DNA of 64,000 bases, taken from the NCBI GenBank assembly GCA_024803745.1, contig JANJXV010000013.1:8494001-8558000 (forward strand), read 5' to 3'. The stretch comes from Megascapheus bottae. Taxonomy: Eukaryota > Chordata > Mammalia > Rodentia > Geomyidae. Of the stretch, positions 11,749 through 22,627 are shown piece after piece. The translations under genes were made by a program, and so were the position numbers. Each line of letters begins with the position of its first letter. The first letter of the stretch is position 1. The notes below the pieces were generated by a model. It was not told the DNA's origin. It did not search any database and was given only the letters and a program-made list of their open reading frames with translations.

Positions 11749-13365
11749 CACAGCTGCATTTTTTTCCTTGTCATATTTCTTTCTTTTTTAAAAATTTTTA
11801 TTGTGATTAATAGAATATATTGACCAGATCAAAGATGCATAACTTCACAAACACTGATACACTTTCTTAAGACATGGTCCCCATTTCCGTCCCACCCTCC
11901 CCCCGCTTATCTTGATTTCCCCCTTCCCTATCCAATTTCAAATAACCAATTAAATACATATAAAATATATATGATAACACTGTGAAATATTATAACAATA
12001 TAAAATAACCAAGGGATGGCAAAAGAGGTGAGAAATAACATAGTACATTAAGAACAAGAGTCATTCATTATATGGCTTTTGTTTCCTTATCCTGGAGGTC
12101 CTTATGTTTAGTGTCATACTATTTCGCCTAATGTCTCTAGATTTTGTTCTATTGTAAATCTCTGCTAGGAGAGCCCAAGGATTCTATTGATTATGACAAA
12201 TGAGGGAAACCATTGAGCCTAAGTTCCTTTGAGTCTGGCTTACTTCACTTAATATGATTTTTTCTAAGTCTTTCCATTTCCTAACAAATGGGGTAATGTC
12301 ATTCTTTCTGACAGCAGCATAGAATTCCATTGTGTACAAATATCACATTTTGTTGATCCATTCATCAACTGAGGGACATCTAGGTTGATTCCATATCTTT
12401 GCTATGGTAAGTAGTGCTGCAATGAACATCGTTGTGCTGGTGGATTTAGTCTGTCCTTGTTTCTGGATGATTGGGTAAATGCCAAGTAGTGGAATTGCTG
12501 GGTCATAGGGGAGTTCTATGTTTAGTCTTTTGAGGCACTGCCATACTGCTTTCCATAGTGGTTGAATGAGTTTGGACTCCCACCAGCAATGTAGTAGTTA
12601 TCCCTCCTGGCCACATCCCCTCCAGCATCTTTTGTTATTAGTTTTCTTGATCCTGGCCATTCTAACTGGAGTGAGGTGGAATCTTAGAGTTGTTTGATTT
12701 GCATTTCTTTTATGACCAGAGATGTCGAGCATTTCTTCATGTGTCTATAGGCCATTTTTATTTCTTCTTCAGACAAGTCTCTCTGAAGACCAATGGAATA
12801 GAACTGAGGACCCAGATATTAAACCACAGACTTATGGCCACCTAATCTTTGATAAGGGAGCCAAAAACATAGAATAGAAGAAAGACAGCCTCTTCAACAA
12901 GTGGTGCTGGCAGAACTGGTTAAGCACCTGCAGAAAACTAAAGTTGGATCGTTCTCTGTCACCCTGCACTAGAATTAACTCCAAATGGATCAAAGACCTC
13001 GAAGTAAAAGAAGATACACTGAAAACTTTACAAGAAGGAATAGGAGATACACTAGGCCTCCTTGGCACAGGTCGAAACATTCCCAATAAGGACCAAGAAA
13101 CACAACAAATCAGAGAAAGGCTGGATAAGTGGGACTGCATTAAACTGCAGAGCTTCTGTAAGGCAAAGGACATAGCTAGTAATTTAATTAGGAAGCCTAC
13201 AGAATGGGAGAAGATCTTCACTAAGCATACAATGGACAAAGGCCTCATATCTAAAATATATCAACAACTCAAAAAATTGAATTACTCCTAAACTAATCTC
13301 CAAAGAAACAACTATCCCATTAAAAGATGGGCCAAAGACTTTAGAGAGTCTTCTCACAGCTGCAT
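11749..13365 (-). mobile_element. L1 insertion with 5' inversion (twin priming) and TSD
   Basis: A minus-strand L1 3' end runs from a poly-T at about 11785 back to about 12783 (3' UTR and ORF2 C-terminus in antisense). It is joined head to head to a + strand ORF2 segment at about 12784-13348. The two halves meet in the ORF2 frame within a few bases (KDF-R then DLSEEE), with the upstream half inverted, as expected for twin priming. The 11-bp repeat CACAGCTGCAT lies at 11749-11759 and 13355-13365, outside the element and next to an A-run on the 3' side. The tail between the two A-runs is interrupted by about 20 bases. The 5' truncation falls late in ORF2. Confidence 0.88.
12790..13291 (+). pseudogene. 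L1 ORF2 C-terminal fragment (inverted half)
   Basis: Translation shows L1 ORF2p C-terminal landmarks in order: [60 protein letters not shown] and DKGLISKIYQQLKKL. It lies downstream of the reverse transcriptase domain, in the cysteine-rich C-terminal region. An in-frame stop follows the KNIE motif (TAG in place of W), and the fragment ends with TCC TAA at 13291, so it is dead. It is the 5' half of the twin-primed element, carried in opposite orientation to its 3' half. Confidence 0.9.
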
Positions 13366-13540
13366 ATTATTCTCAGCTTTTCTTTTCCCACTCTCTGGCA
13401 GTCACCAGCAAATTCTGTTGGTTTGACCGACAAAGTATCTACAGAATCCAACTCTGATTCAAACCAGAATCATCTATTTCTGATCCTGGTTCCCAATAAC
13501 TTATTTAGAAAGCCAGGCTGCATGATCCTTTAAAATACAA
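13366..13540. other. Short unique spacer
   Basis: Unique sequence separating the twin-primed L1 from the next SINE. Confidence 0.5.
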
Positions 13541-13646
13541 TGATCAGGGCCTGGAGTTTGGCCTAGTGGTAGAGTGCTTACCTAGCATGCACAAAGACCA
13601 GGGTTCGATTCCTCGGTACCACATACATAGAAAAAAGGTAGACATG
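13541..13646 (+). mobile_element. IDL-Geo SINE, left (ID-like) monomer
   Basis: It starts with GGGCCTGGAGTTTGGCCTAG and has box A TGGCCTAGTGG, box B GGTTCGATTCC and the linker TACCACATACATAGAAAAAA. The right monomer is missing here and reappears at 14591 after an L1 insertion. The 3' edge, AAAAAAGGTAGACATG at 13631-13646, is the left TSD of that L1. Confidence 0.92.
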
Positions 13647-14590
13647 CCATAAAAGAAATGCAAATCAAAACAACTCTAAGATTCCACCTCACTCCAGTTA
13701 GAATGGCCAGGATCAGGAAAACAAATAACAACAGATGCTGGAGGGGATATGGCCAGGAGGGGTCACTACTACACTGTTGGTGGGAGTCCAAACTCATTCA
13801 ACCACTATGGAAAGCAGTATGGCAGTGCCTCAAAAGACTAAACATAGAGGTCCCCTATGATCCAGCAATTCCACTACTTGGCATTTACCCAATCATCCAG
13901 AAACAAGGACAGACTAAATCTACCAGCACAACGATGTTCATTGCAGCACTATTTACCATAGCAAAGATATGGAATCAACCTAGATGTCCCTCAGTTGATG
14001 AATGGATCAGCAAGATGTGGTATTTGTACACAATGGAATTCTATGCTGCTGTCAGAAAGAATGACATTACCCCATTTGTTAGGAAATGGAAAGACTTAGA
14101 AAAAATCATATTAAGTGAAGTAAGCCAGACTCAAAGGAACTTAGGCTCAATGGTTTCCCTCATTTGCTATAATCAGTAGAAACCTTGGGTTCTCCTAGCA
14201 GAGATTTGCAATAGAGCAAAACCTTGATACAAAAGGCCATATAGTAGGATGCTAAATGAAAGGATCTCTAGGATATAGAAACATAAGCCATATAATGAAT
14301 GATTGTTTTTCTTAAGGTACTATGTTATCTCTCATCTCTTTTGCTGTCCCTTGGTTATCTCATATTATTACAGTATCTCACTTTGTTACCTGATATATCA
14401 GATATATTTTTATTTGGTTATTTGAAACTGGATAGGGAATGGGGGAAAACAAGATGAGGGATGGGTGGAGGAGGGAAATGGGGACCAAGACATGTGAAAG
14501 GGTATCAATGTATTGGAATTAATGCATCATTTATTTGGCAAATATCATGTAACCTTTCAATTAATTACAATAAAAATATATGAAAAAAAA
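13647..14590 (+). mobile_element. 5'-truncated L1 inserted between SINE monomers
   Basis: L1 3' end: the ORF2 C-terminus, then a 3' UTR with a G-rich block (GGGGGAAAACAAGATGAGGG) and TTACAATAAAAATATATG plus poly-A. The TSD is AAAAAAGGTAGACATG (13631-13646) versus AAAAAAGATAGACATG (14585-14600), with one mismatch. The TSD lies exactly at the junction between the two IDL-Geo monomers, so the target was the A-rich linker of the SINE. Confidence 0.93.
13658..14179 (+). pseudogene. L1 ORF2 C-terminus (truncated)
   Basis: An open frame of 173 codons matches the last part of L1 ORF2p. Landmarks in order are [88 protein letters not shown] and a final LICYNQ stop. The cysteine/histidine pattern of the ORF2p C-terminal zinc-knuckle-like region is partly kept. 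Endonuclease and reverse transcriptase are absent because of 5' truncation, so it cannot make an active enzyme. The uninterrupted frame shows that the insertion is fairly young. Confidence 0.93.
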
Positions 14591-14735
14591 GATAGACATG
14601 GTGCTGAAGTTCAAGTGGTAGAGCTCTAGCCTTGAGAAAGTTCAAGGACAATGCTCAGGCCCTGAGCTTGAGCCCAGGACTGGCAAAAATAAATAAATAA
14701 ATAAATAAATAGATGAATAAATAAATAAATAAATT
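14591..14735 (+). mobile_element. IDL-Geo SINE, right monomer with (AAAT)n tail
   Basis: Continues the SINE from 13541: GGTGCTGAAGTTCAAGTGG, GTAGAGCTCTAGCCTTGAGA and GCCCTGAGCTTGAGCCCAGG, ending in GGCAAAAATAAATAAAT. The (AAAT)n array runs from about 14687 to 14735. Confidence 0.92.
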
Positions 14736-15299
14736 TGATGGTCCTTTAAAAATTACAACTCACCTCTGCCCATTCTGCCATCCCAAAGCTCCTGAGGTCT
14801 AGTTAAGTTAGAAAAATAAAAGACTTTCACATGATCCAAAAGGACCTACATGAGCCTGATCCCCAATTGTCCCCTATCTTTCTCAGATTGTTTTCTCTGG
14901 CTCTTGTCTAGCCATTCTGACCTAATATCTGCATTTACACATATAAGCTCCCTCTATGAAGGATTTGTGACAGATTCTTGTTCTCTTCTAAGGGCCTGTC
15001 TCTATTTATCTGCATGGTTAACTTTCTGACATTGGCTTAAGGATCACCAATTAAGAGATAACCTATGACTTTCTCTACCAAATATCAATATTACTTCACC
15101 CTACCTCCCACAGCATTTCTCTTCTTCTAGCACATGTCTGCTTTGTATTATTAGCTTGTTTTGTTTTTAGCTTGGTAATGAAAGAAACGTGCTACCTACC
15201 ATTGAATACCCAGCAGACTCTCAGTGAACAGATCTCAAATGAACTGACAAACTTCTTCTATTATGTTTTTTTTGTTATTCTTTTTCTGTTTGTTTGTTT
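14736..15299. other. Unique sequence, nothing recognised
   Basis: No repeat or gene recognised. Confidence 0.5.
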
Positions 15300-15392
15300 T
15301 TCTTTTTCTTTTCTAGAGTTGAGGACCAAACAGAAGGCCTTGTGCTTACCTGGCAAGTGCTCTTCCACTGAACTAAATCCCCAATCCCAATT
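15300..15392 (-). mobile_element. Monomeric ID element
   Basis: Read on the minus strand: GGGATTGGGGATTTAGTTCA, GTGGAAGAGCACTTGCCAGG, then GCACAAGGCCTTCTGTTTGG and an A-rich tail. This is the classical tRNA-Ala/BC1-derived ID monomer without a Geo partner. Confidence 0.85.
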
Positions 15393-15559
15393 ATGTTTTC
15401 TTATTGCTTGGATTTTGTTGTATATATTGCTCATAACTCTGTTTTATATACTACTCTACCCAGTATAATATGCATAACTTACATAGTACAGAATGCACGG
15501 GGTTTTTTGTAATTATAATCATTTTGATTCAGTGAGGGTAAATAAAAGTTCCACCTGTT

Positions 15560-15655
15560 TTTATACAAGTAATCCAGGTCCACAGATGTTAAAAGACTTA
15601 TGGGAAATCACTCACAAAATAACTGAAGAAGCAGGACTTGAGCCTGGATATTTTT
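15560..15655 (-). mobile_element. MIR SINE fragment
   Basis: CACAGATGTTAAAAGACTTA, AAATCACTCACAAAATAACT and GCAGGACTTGAGCCTGGAT follow the MIR complement. Confidence 0.6.
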
Positions 15656-15899
15656 GAGCTAAGATATTTTTTTCCAGTAAACATAGGTGTCTTATTTTTA
15701 CAGTTTTGTATTGCTACTTGCCAGATTCATCTCAAGTAGCTCTTGTATTTCCTTGAAGAAAGGATCAGTTCCATATATTTCTTTAATATTTTCAATTTGC
15801 TTAGCAAGGAGTAAAATATAAACTATAAACTCATGCAATAATGGTTAAAAGATGATTAAGCAATAAGATTTATATTAGATGCCAGAGTGGATTGTTTGT
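15656..15899. other. Unique AT-rich sequence
   Basis: Nothing recognised. Confidence 0.45.
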
Positions 15900-16310
15900 A
15901 TTTGTTGAGAACAACTCTCACCACCACGTACACATACTACATGGCAGGTCCTAAGTCAAGTACTTTATCTTAAAAGATAACTATGATGATATATTTGTAT
16001 AATACTATTTCTAGATAGGTACTGTACCCCTACTAAATGGCACAAAAATGTTGATAGAAACAAAATAAGGAAATATAAGACTGTAACTACCCCTCCTCTC
16101 TGTTGGGCTCTCTTACTGTATGCTCAGTTTGTATATTCTTATTTAATCTTCTCATTAACTGCATAGCAGGCACTGTTAACCTTATTTTGCAGATAAAGGA
16201 ACAGTCTCAGAGAGATCAGGAACTTGTTAACAACTATGATAGTTGAACTGGAGTTCCATGTGTCTGATTCTGAAGTTCATGTACTCTATATTACACTCTA
16301 GCCTTCTACA
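15900..16310 (-). mobile_element. One or two MIR SINE fragments
   Basis: Near 15930-16025 is a weak MIR complement (TACATGGCAGGTCCTAAGTC, TACTTTATCTTAAAAGATAA). At 16135-16310 a better one shows ATTTAATCTTCTCATTAACT, TTATTTTGCAGATAAAGGAA and GAACTTGTTAACAACTATGA, then GAACTGGAGTTCCATGTGTC. Confidence 0.65.
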
Positions 16311-17394
16311 AAGAGCTCCAGGTGACCAGGGGAAGAAGGAAAAGAGGTATGGCAGAAAGAATCTTGTTTGCCATTTCTTTTTTTCCCCAAATATAGGGTT
16401 AGTGTACTTTTAATGCATCTCATCAAATGGAGAGTGGGTGGTCAGTATAGCATGTCTTTGTTTAGATAAGATAAGTTTTAATTTAGGCCTCTTTAAAGCT
16501 TTTAATCAGCTCATCCAGAGAAGGTTAACCTACACTTTAGCCAAAGGACATCTGAAGTGTCCTAATGATACTTCATTGCCTTCTCTTCCCTCCATTTCTC
16601 TTGGTCTCACTATGTAGAAAAGCCAAACTGCCATCTGAGCTTCCTGTGGAGAATCTGGTAAGTGAGTGGTACAGTTCACTGGAGTGTCCCCCAAATCTGT
16701 TGGCAATTCCTGGGGTAACTTGATACCCTCCGCAGGATGACTTGTGGAGACTGTGGAGGCTAGGCTGGTGCTCATTCCTGATGGAATTATGGCTTTCATA
16801 GGCAGAACCAAACAGAACTAGAAATAGAATGCTGAAAAGGGTGCACAGTTTAAAATTTCACCATGCTTATGGGCTAACCTGTCATCCTGCCAGACCTGCA
16901 AGGAGGCTAGCAGAAGTGATGAGTCTCCTGGGTTAGATACAAAGAATTTCATTAATCCTTGCACAGCAGGGACACATAAGCAGCCTATTTGCAGGAACTC
17001 CTCTTGACCTAAAGATACATGAGGGTGACACATGGTGTTCAGAAGGATGCCTCTGTGTGTGGTGTGAGTTGTGTTGCATGAGAAGAGAATTGAGATTTGG
17101 GAGCCTACATCTTTTACAATAGACAGTAAGTATGCCTTCCCTTTGCTTCAGAGAGAGACACACACTCTGTCTCCACTAAGTCTGTTTTCTATGTACATAT
17201 CCCTTCAAAAGATAGTCGACAATAAATCGTAGTTAGTGCTCTGCTTCAAAGTTCTACAGATAAATAAGAACTATGGAAAATCATTTCCTAACATATAATA
17301 ACTAATGGTTGTCACTATAATCATAATTAATGCTGCTATTTCTCAAAAATCTGATAGGATTAGACATATAAATAAACCTAAAATGAAAATCTCC
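16311..17394. other. Unique sequence with overlapping minus-strand open frames
   Basis: On the minus strand, 16530-16811, 16818-17033 and 16933-17163 give 93-, 71- and 76-codon frames that do not join in one phase. No motif is recognised in them. On the + strand, 16618-16657 is flanked by a pyrimidine tract plus TATGTAG and by GTAAGTGAG, which makes a possible 40-nt exon. I do not call a gene here. Confidence 0.35.
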
Positions 17395-17535
17395 TATATA
17401 CCAGGCACTGCAACCATTATATTCTTTCATAAAAATCTTGTTTTTGATGTCTATAACCTTCAAGGTAGATATTACCAATAAACTCATACTCAAAGTCATT
17501 TAGTAACTTTCAGAGCTTACAGAACTAGTAAGTAG
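17395..17535 (-). mobile_element. MIR SINE fragment
   Basis: TATATACCAGGCACTGCAAC, a variable middle, AGGTAGATATTACCAATAAA and CATTTAGTAACTTTCAGAGC, then TACAGAACTAGTAAGTAGGA follow the reverse MIR consensus. Confidence 0.7.
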
Positions 17536-17539
17536 GAGG

Positions 17540-17945
17540 GTATATCTGTTTTCTGGGGCTGACATAAACACATAACATAAGCTAGGTGGCTTGAACAGCA
17601 GCAATCTGTTTTCTCCCAGTGTAAAAGTTAGGAATCTCATAGCAATATGTTGGCAGATTGAGTTTCTTCTGAGCTTCTCTCTTTGACTGGCCAGGTGCCT
17701 GCTCCTTTCTGTATGGGAAAGGTGGTGTCATCTCTCTGTGGTGGAATATGTGTGATATCTGTCTATGTACCATTTCCTTTTTATATAAGGAAACAAGTCA
17801 TATTGAATTATAGACTACCACAAAGATTGTTTTCATTTTACCACCTCTTAAGTATTTTATCACCAAAACAGTTATATTCTGAGATGCTGAGAATTAAAAT
17901 TTCAACACATGAGTTTTTTAGCATCTAACTTGGTTCCTAATATAC
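17540..17945 (-). mobile_element. MLT1-type ERVL-MaLR LTR
   Basis: Reverse-orientation LTR. Landmarks are TTTCTGGGGCTGACATAAAC, TAGGTGGCTTGAACAGCAGC, TTGAGTTTCTTCTGAGCTTC, ATATAAGGAAACAAGTCATA, TTATATTCTGAGATGCTGAG and AAAATTTCAACACATGAGTT. The order and spacing fit an MLT1/MSTD-like solo LTR. No internal region is attached. Confidence 0.78.
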
Positions 17946-18017
17946 TTAAGATCCAGATATAAGATGTTTTATCAAAACTCACAACTCAGGTTCTGTCTCT
18001 GTTTATCTTACTTTTCA

Positions 18018-18070
18018 TGTCTGTCTGTCTGTCTGTCTGTTTGTCTTTCAGGCTGTCTGTCTGTCTCTCC
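18018..18070. repeat. (CTGT)n tetranucleotide repeat, interrupted
   Basis: Runs of GTCT/CTGT units interrupted by TTTGTCTTTCAGG. Confidence 0.9.
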
Positions 18071-18582
18071 CTCCTATATATACACTACCACCATGACATT
18101 CCCCCCACCACATTGATGTTTATGTTTATTGACTGGTTTAGTATTTCTCTCCCCATTTGTAAGTTCCACAAGAGTAAGATAATGGATGAGACCTTCGTTC
18201 ACAATCCTGTACCATCCACTACTGACTTTCATTGTTGGATTTCATTGTCTGACACGAAAGAATTTCTGTTTTGAAAAAGTGATGTCTGTCGTAAATTCTT
18301 GGTGACATATTCCAGGAATAAGCATAAAAGAAAAAGGAGGTGTATGAGAGACTCTAATATTGTGGATGGGAAACTGACCAGCTATATAATGTGTAGCAAG
18401 CTGATCAAAACACAAATTCCCTTAGCAGAGTGATAGTTCTACTGGATTCCCTGAGAATAGTTCAACTCCATCTTTCCATATGTTTGCTTGAAAGGAACAA
18501 GGGTGTTTGAAAGTAGAAAAGCTGACACTCAGAGTGCCAGAAAGTAGAGAGGAAAAGAGAAACGTCCATTACAGATAGAAGA
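18071..18582. other. Unique sequence, nothing recognised
   Basis: No repeat or gene recognised. Confidence 0.5.
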
Positions 18583-18822
18583 CTTTTTTTTTTGCAAGTT
18601 CTGGAGCAGAAACTAGTAACTTAGATGCTGTCCCTGAGCCTTTTTGTGCTCAAGGCTAGCACTCAATCATTTAAATTACAGTGTCACTTCTGGGTTTTTT
18701 TGAGTAGTTTATTGGAGAGAAGAGTATAAACTTTCCTAACCAGTTGTGCTTTGAACTGTGAACCACAGATCTCAGACTCCTGAGAAGCTAAGATTATAGG
18801 CGTGAACCATCAGATCCTGGCT
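18583..18822 (-). mobile_element. B1-dID-like composite SINE
   Basis: Poly-T, then GTGCTCAAGGCTAGCACTCA (tail complement), TAGTTTATTGGAGAGAAGAG (linker) and CAGATCTCAGACTCCTGAGA, GGCGTGAACCATCAGATCCT (head complement). Confidence 0.85.
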
Positions 18823-19035
18823 CTGAAGAATGCTTGAAGTGTTCTCTGCTCTTAATGAAAACTAGACAGGGTTGTACTAGTAGCCCACATGTACTATAGC
18901 CTATGGGATTACTGGAATTGAGAATGCAGACATTCTTGATACAGAGGTAGAAACAGAGTCTAGATATAACCATGGCTATATGTTATGATTCAGTTTCAGT
19001 TTTATATCCTGCTTGTCAGAATCATTTGTGAAAGA

Positions 19036-19036
<1 letters not shown>

Positions 19037-19084
<48 letters not shown>
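19037..19084. repeat. (CA)n microsatellite
   Basis: About 24 uninterrupted CA units. Confidence 0.97.
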
Positions 19085-19090
<6 letters not shown>

Positions 19091-19164
19091 CTCCTTATAA
19101 TAGACCTATGATTTTAAAAGTCCCATACTTCCAACCCTAGCTAATTGGGATGCTGAGAATCCCC

Positions 19165-19385
19165 ATTCAACCAATATCTGGGCATGATGGTACACACCTA
19201 TCATCCTAATTCCATGGGAACCTGGTATCAGGAGAATCACAGTACTAGGACAGCTTATGCAAAAATGTCCATGAGACTTCGTGGACTTAACTAGGCATGG
19301 GCTGGAGGTGTGGCTCAGTCATAGAGGTCCTGCCTAGCAAGTGTGAGTCTCTGAGTTCAAACACCAGTACCATAAGAATAAAAGA
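19165..19385 (+). mobile_element. B1 head fused to a standard ID tail
   Basis: The head ATATCTGGGCATGATGGTAC, ACACCTATCATCCTAATTCC is B1-like. The tail GGGCTGGAGGTGTGGCTCAG, CCTGCCTAGCAAGTGTGAG and GAGTTCAAACACCAGTACCA is ID-like, with an A-rich end. The tail differs from the Geo-type monomer of other copies, which suggests a different B1-ID fusion subfamily. Confidence 0.75.
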
Positions 19386-19692
19386 GTGGTTGGGTCTATT
19401 CCCCATTTTCCATGAGCCTGTTTAATCATGGGCATGCAATGATAGCATGCTTAACTAACCTTATGCTTAATGAACATTTTTTCCAGGCTCAGTTTGTTTT
19501 TTGAATGTAACTAAGTCTGTTTTCTAGTCTACTGTTATTTCATCATGTAACAAGAGAAATAAATAATTAGTTGGCTTCAAGTCATGGTTGGAGGTACAAG
19601 GATGAAATACCAGCAGCCTTGAGCCAACATGATACTTTTGCTACACTGCCTCATTAGTGGCTACAAATGTGAACATCCCCACATGGGCGCGT

Positions 19693-19693
<1 letters not shown>

Positions 19694-19730
<37 letters not shown>
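19694..19730. repeat. (CA)n microsatellite
   Basis: About 18 CA units. Confidence 0.97.
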
Positions 19731-19734
<4 letters not shown>

Positions 19735-21061
19735 AATTTTTTTTCTGTATGTCTCAAAGGTTCAACCTAGGAGATTTTTGTTGTCTCAACTAAGTCCAGG
19801 CAGACTCAGACTGGAGAAGTACGATAGAAAATGAAAGAGAAGGTAGAAAAAGAAGAAGATACAATACAAGAAGACTGAACATAGTCCTCACTATCAATAT
19901 GAAAGAAATGGAGGCAGGAAGTCAGTAGAGGACTGAGAAGCATCCAGAATAGTGGATATGATGGGTAATTTGCAATAGCTCTGGAGACGGGAACTTGTAA
20001 GGCATCAGTAGTAACAGCAGACAGACGGGGCATCAGCAAGCGCTTCACTAATTTATCAGTCTTGTTTAGAACAGAATGACTTCCTGTAGACCTGTCCTGT
20101 GAGGCAGAAGCTCATGACCTCCTAGTAGCAGGTCACGAGCTGAGGTGAAAGTAGGCACTCCTCTAGAAACAAGCCATAGATGCTAGGAGAGAGGACCAAC
20201 TCTGTGTTCCCAGGGCCTCCATTATACATCATTACAAAGTAACCACAAGAGTCCAGATTACACCTCTTTAATCTCTCTTTACCAATACCCCAAACATTAG
20301 CTAAGACTCAGCTGGCCTCAGAAATTGACTACATAGAAGTGGGCCTATATTCTCTATTGTGATAATCCAACAGAAAAGGCACTAAACAGACAGGGTAGAA
20401 AGCACGTGATTCACTCACCTAGAATGTCCCCTTCTGAGCTCCACTCCTTTCCCTGTTGCCTCCAGCTGCAGCCTAATTCTCTCATCCAGCATCTACCCTG
20501 CCACAGCCCCATCAGTTTCCTCAGAGGCATAATAGCCATGGCATGGGCTCATGAGAATGGACAGGGCCATGAGCATCCAAGTCCAGCAATCATCTTCCTA
20601 GCAAATAGCTTCCTGGGGGTCTATTCATCTTCTGTTTCAGCCCAGCAGGACGGAGGTCTATAAATTGTAGTTAGAATGCAGGTCCATCTGCTAGGTCAGG
20701 GATGTGTTGCATAGCAATGGAAGAGCAGAGCATTGGTGCGTTCCCTTCTGCAAAGTTCATTTGCCTACTGTAGCGAAACAGGCGTGTTCAGCAGGCAGCA
20801 AACCCCCAAGGTAGACCGGGTAACCATAAACCTCTGCAGTGGACAGGAACCGTGGAGACTGTTGACAAATGAACTGGTTCTGAGCATGCTGGGTACTTCT
20901 TTTACATGCTCTGAAAGGCTTCACATGCAAAGTTAAAGCTGAAATTTGCTCAAGGCAAATCTCATGTTTTACTTCACTTGGCATTCGATTACAAGTGTGT
21001 TTAAGGATCTGCTGTATATGGTGAACATTCTGGGACTTTATGGCCATTCGGGAGACTCTTG
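19731..21061. other. Unique sequence, nothing recognised
   Basis: About 1.3 kb without a named repeat. Open frames of 67-96 codons are present at 20406-21047 on both strands, without recognisable motifs. Confidence 0.45.
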
Positions 21062-21240
21062 GGTCAGAGCTGGCTTTAAATTCCAGCCCTGCCCCTTACT
21101 CTAGGACTTAAGGCAAACAGTTTAACCTTCTGTTTGCTCATATGTAGAAAAAAACAGGCACAATAAAGTAGACTTTATTACCTGGATAAAACCAGATGAT
21201 TCAAAGTGTCTGAGACATAGCAGGTACTCAATGGCTTGGA
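21062..21240 (+). mobile_element. MIR SINE
   Basis: TTAAATTCCAGCCCTGCCCC, TTAAGGCAAACAGTTTAACC, and CTGAGACATAGCAGGTACTC near the 3' end are in sense MIR order. Confidence 0.75.
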
Positions 21241-21329
21241 GCATGTTTTAAAATTAGAAATGCTTTTGTGAAACTAGTAATAAGGTTTAGCCTTAGTGTT
21301 TAGGAAGAAGATTTTTAAGAAGTAGAGAA

Positions 21330-21450
21330 TGAGACCACATGGACTACAAATCAGGGTTCTAGTACTTTCTGGTCAGGTAACCTTGGGCAAGCTATTTACT
21401 TTTTGTAACTCTGGACAATAATAATGCCTTAAAGTGTGAAACATAATATC
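21330..21450 (+). mobile_element. MIR SINE fragment
   Basis: ATCAGGGTTCTAGTACTTTC, TAACCTTGGGCAAGCTATTT and GACAATAATAATGCC follow sense MIR. Confidence 0.65.
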
Positions 21451-21943
21451 TTTGATACTAAAACCTGAATAAATGTGAGCTTCTCTACCTTCCCCGAATA
21501 ACCAGAGTCTCAAACTCAGTATTTTGAAACATGTTAGAAGCAGATTGTACAGGTACATGTAATGTACAGGCATATCTTTACAGGTAAAGAATCATGATAG
21601 AATAATCTTTAATTGAATTGTTAATCCGGCTGAGTAGAAGCTGATTATCTTGGCTCCTTATTAGAAGTGGGAGTGACCCATGCTGAGGTAGATATGAAGA
21701 AGAATAAGGAATAAGATTAAAATTGATGTCCCAAGTAGTGTATGAAAGATATACAAATGTATTATCTCACTTAATCTCTTCATATAGTTTATGGCAGGAA
21801 TGTTAGAAAAGTTGGAAAGAGAAAAATGTATATAAAATGTAAATTACCAATAATGGTTACTAGTCATTTGCTGTTTCCCTCTTTCTTTCATTCTTGGCCA
21901 TGCAGGTAATTATGCTAAGGCTCAATTCTTTTATTTGTAAAAT

Positions 21944-22124
21944 AAGAATAACATAGGGAAGGGGGGAAAACAAGATGAGGGGTGGGGGGAGGGGGGAGGG
22001 AAATGGGGACCAAGACATGTGAAAGGGTATCAATGTATGGGAATTAATGCACCATCTATCTGGCAAATATCATGTAACCCTTCTATTAATTACAATAAAA
22101 ATATATGAAAAAAAGAATAACATA
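21944..22124 (+). mobile_element. Minimal L1 3'-end insertion with 12-bp TSD
   Basis: Only the end of the L1 3' UTR is present (about 156 bp): the G-rich block, AATGGGGACCAAGACATGTG, GGCAAATATCATGTAACC, AATAAAAATATATG and poly-A. It is flanked by AAGAATAACATA at 21944-21955 and 22113-22124, an exact repeat. This is an extreme 5' truncation of the same young L1 family as at 13647-14590. Confidence 0.93.
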
Positions 22125-22479
22125 TCTATCATCTGTGTAAAGTTAAGTAATGAAGTTCATAGAAAAATATCTGTCTGGCATATATCCTCAATAAATAGCT
22201 GCTTCCGTCAGATTCAATCACTTATGAATAATTTCACAAGGTGTTTTTAAATTAACATACATGTCTAAGCATAGAAGATGGTATTTCAGAGATGTTACAA
22301 AGTCCCCAAATAGATTTATACTGTGAAGAAACATTATACTCATGATGAGTCAGCTCAGACTAAGGCTTGGGTCCTGCTTCCTTCTTCACAATTACTGAAG
22401 AACCTTCCACAGAAACATTGAAGGGAACATGATGGATAGTTTTTACAAATCAGGGGAACCATACAACCTACTTTCTTTT
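22125..22479. other. Unique sequence, nothing recognised
   Basis: No repeat or gene recognised. Confidence 0.45.
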
Positions 22480-22578
22480 GGGTCTAGGTAACTCTGCTTA
22501 ATATAAATTTTTGCAGATTTTTTTCATTTCCTTGTGAAAAGGACAATGTCATTCTTTCTGATAGAAGAATAGAACTCC

Positions 22579-22627
<49 letters not shown>

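Noticed and set aside
13658..14179. Functional reverse transcriptase gene
   Set aside because: Only the C-terminal part of L1 ORF2 is present; the RT and endonuclease domains are absent.
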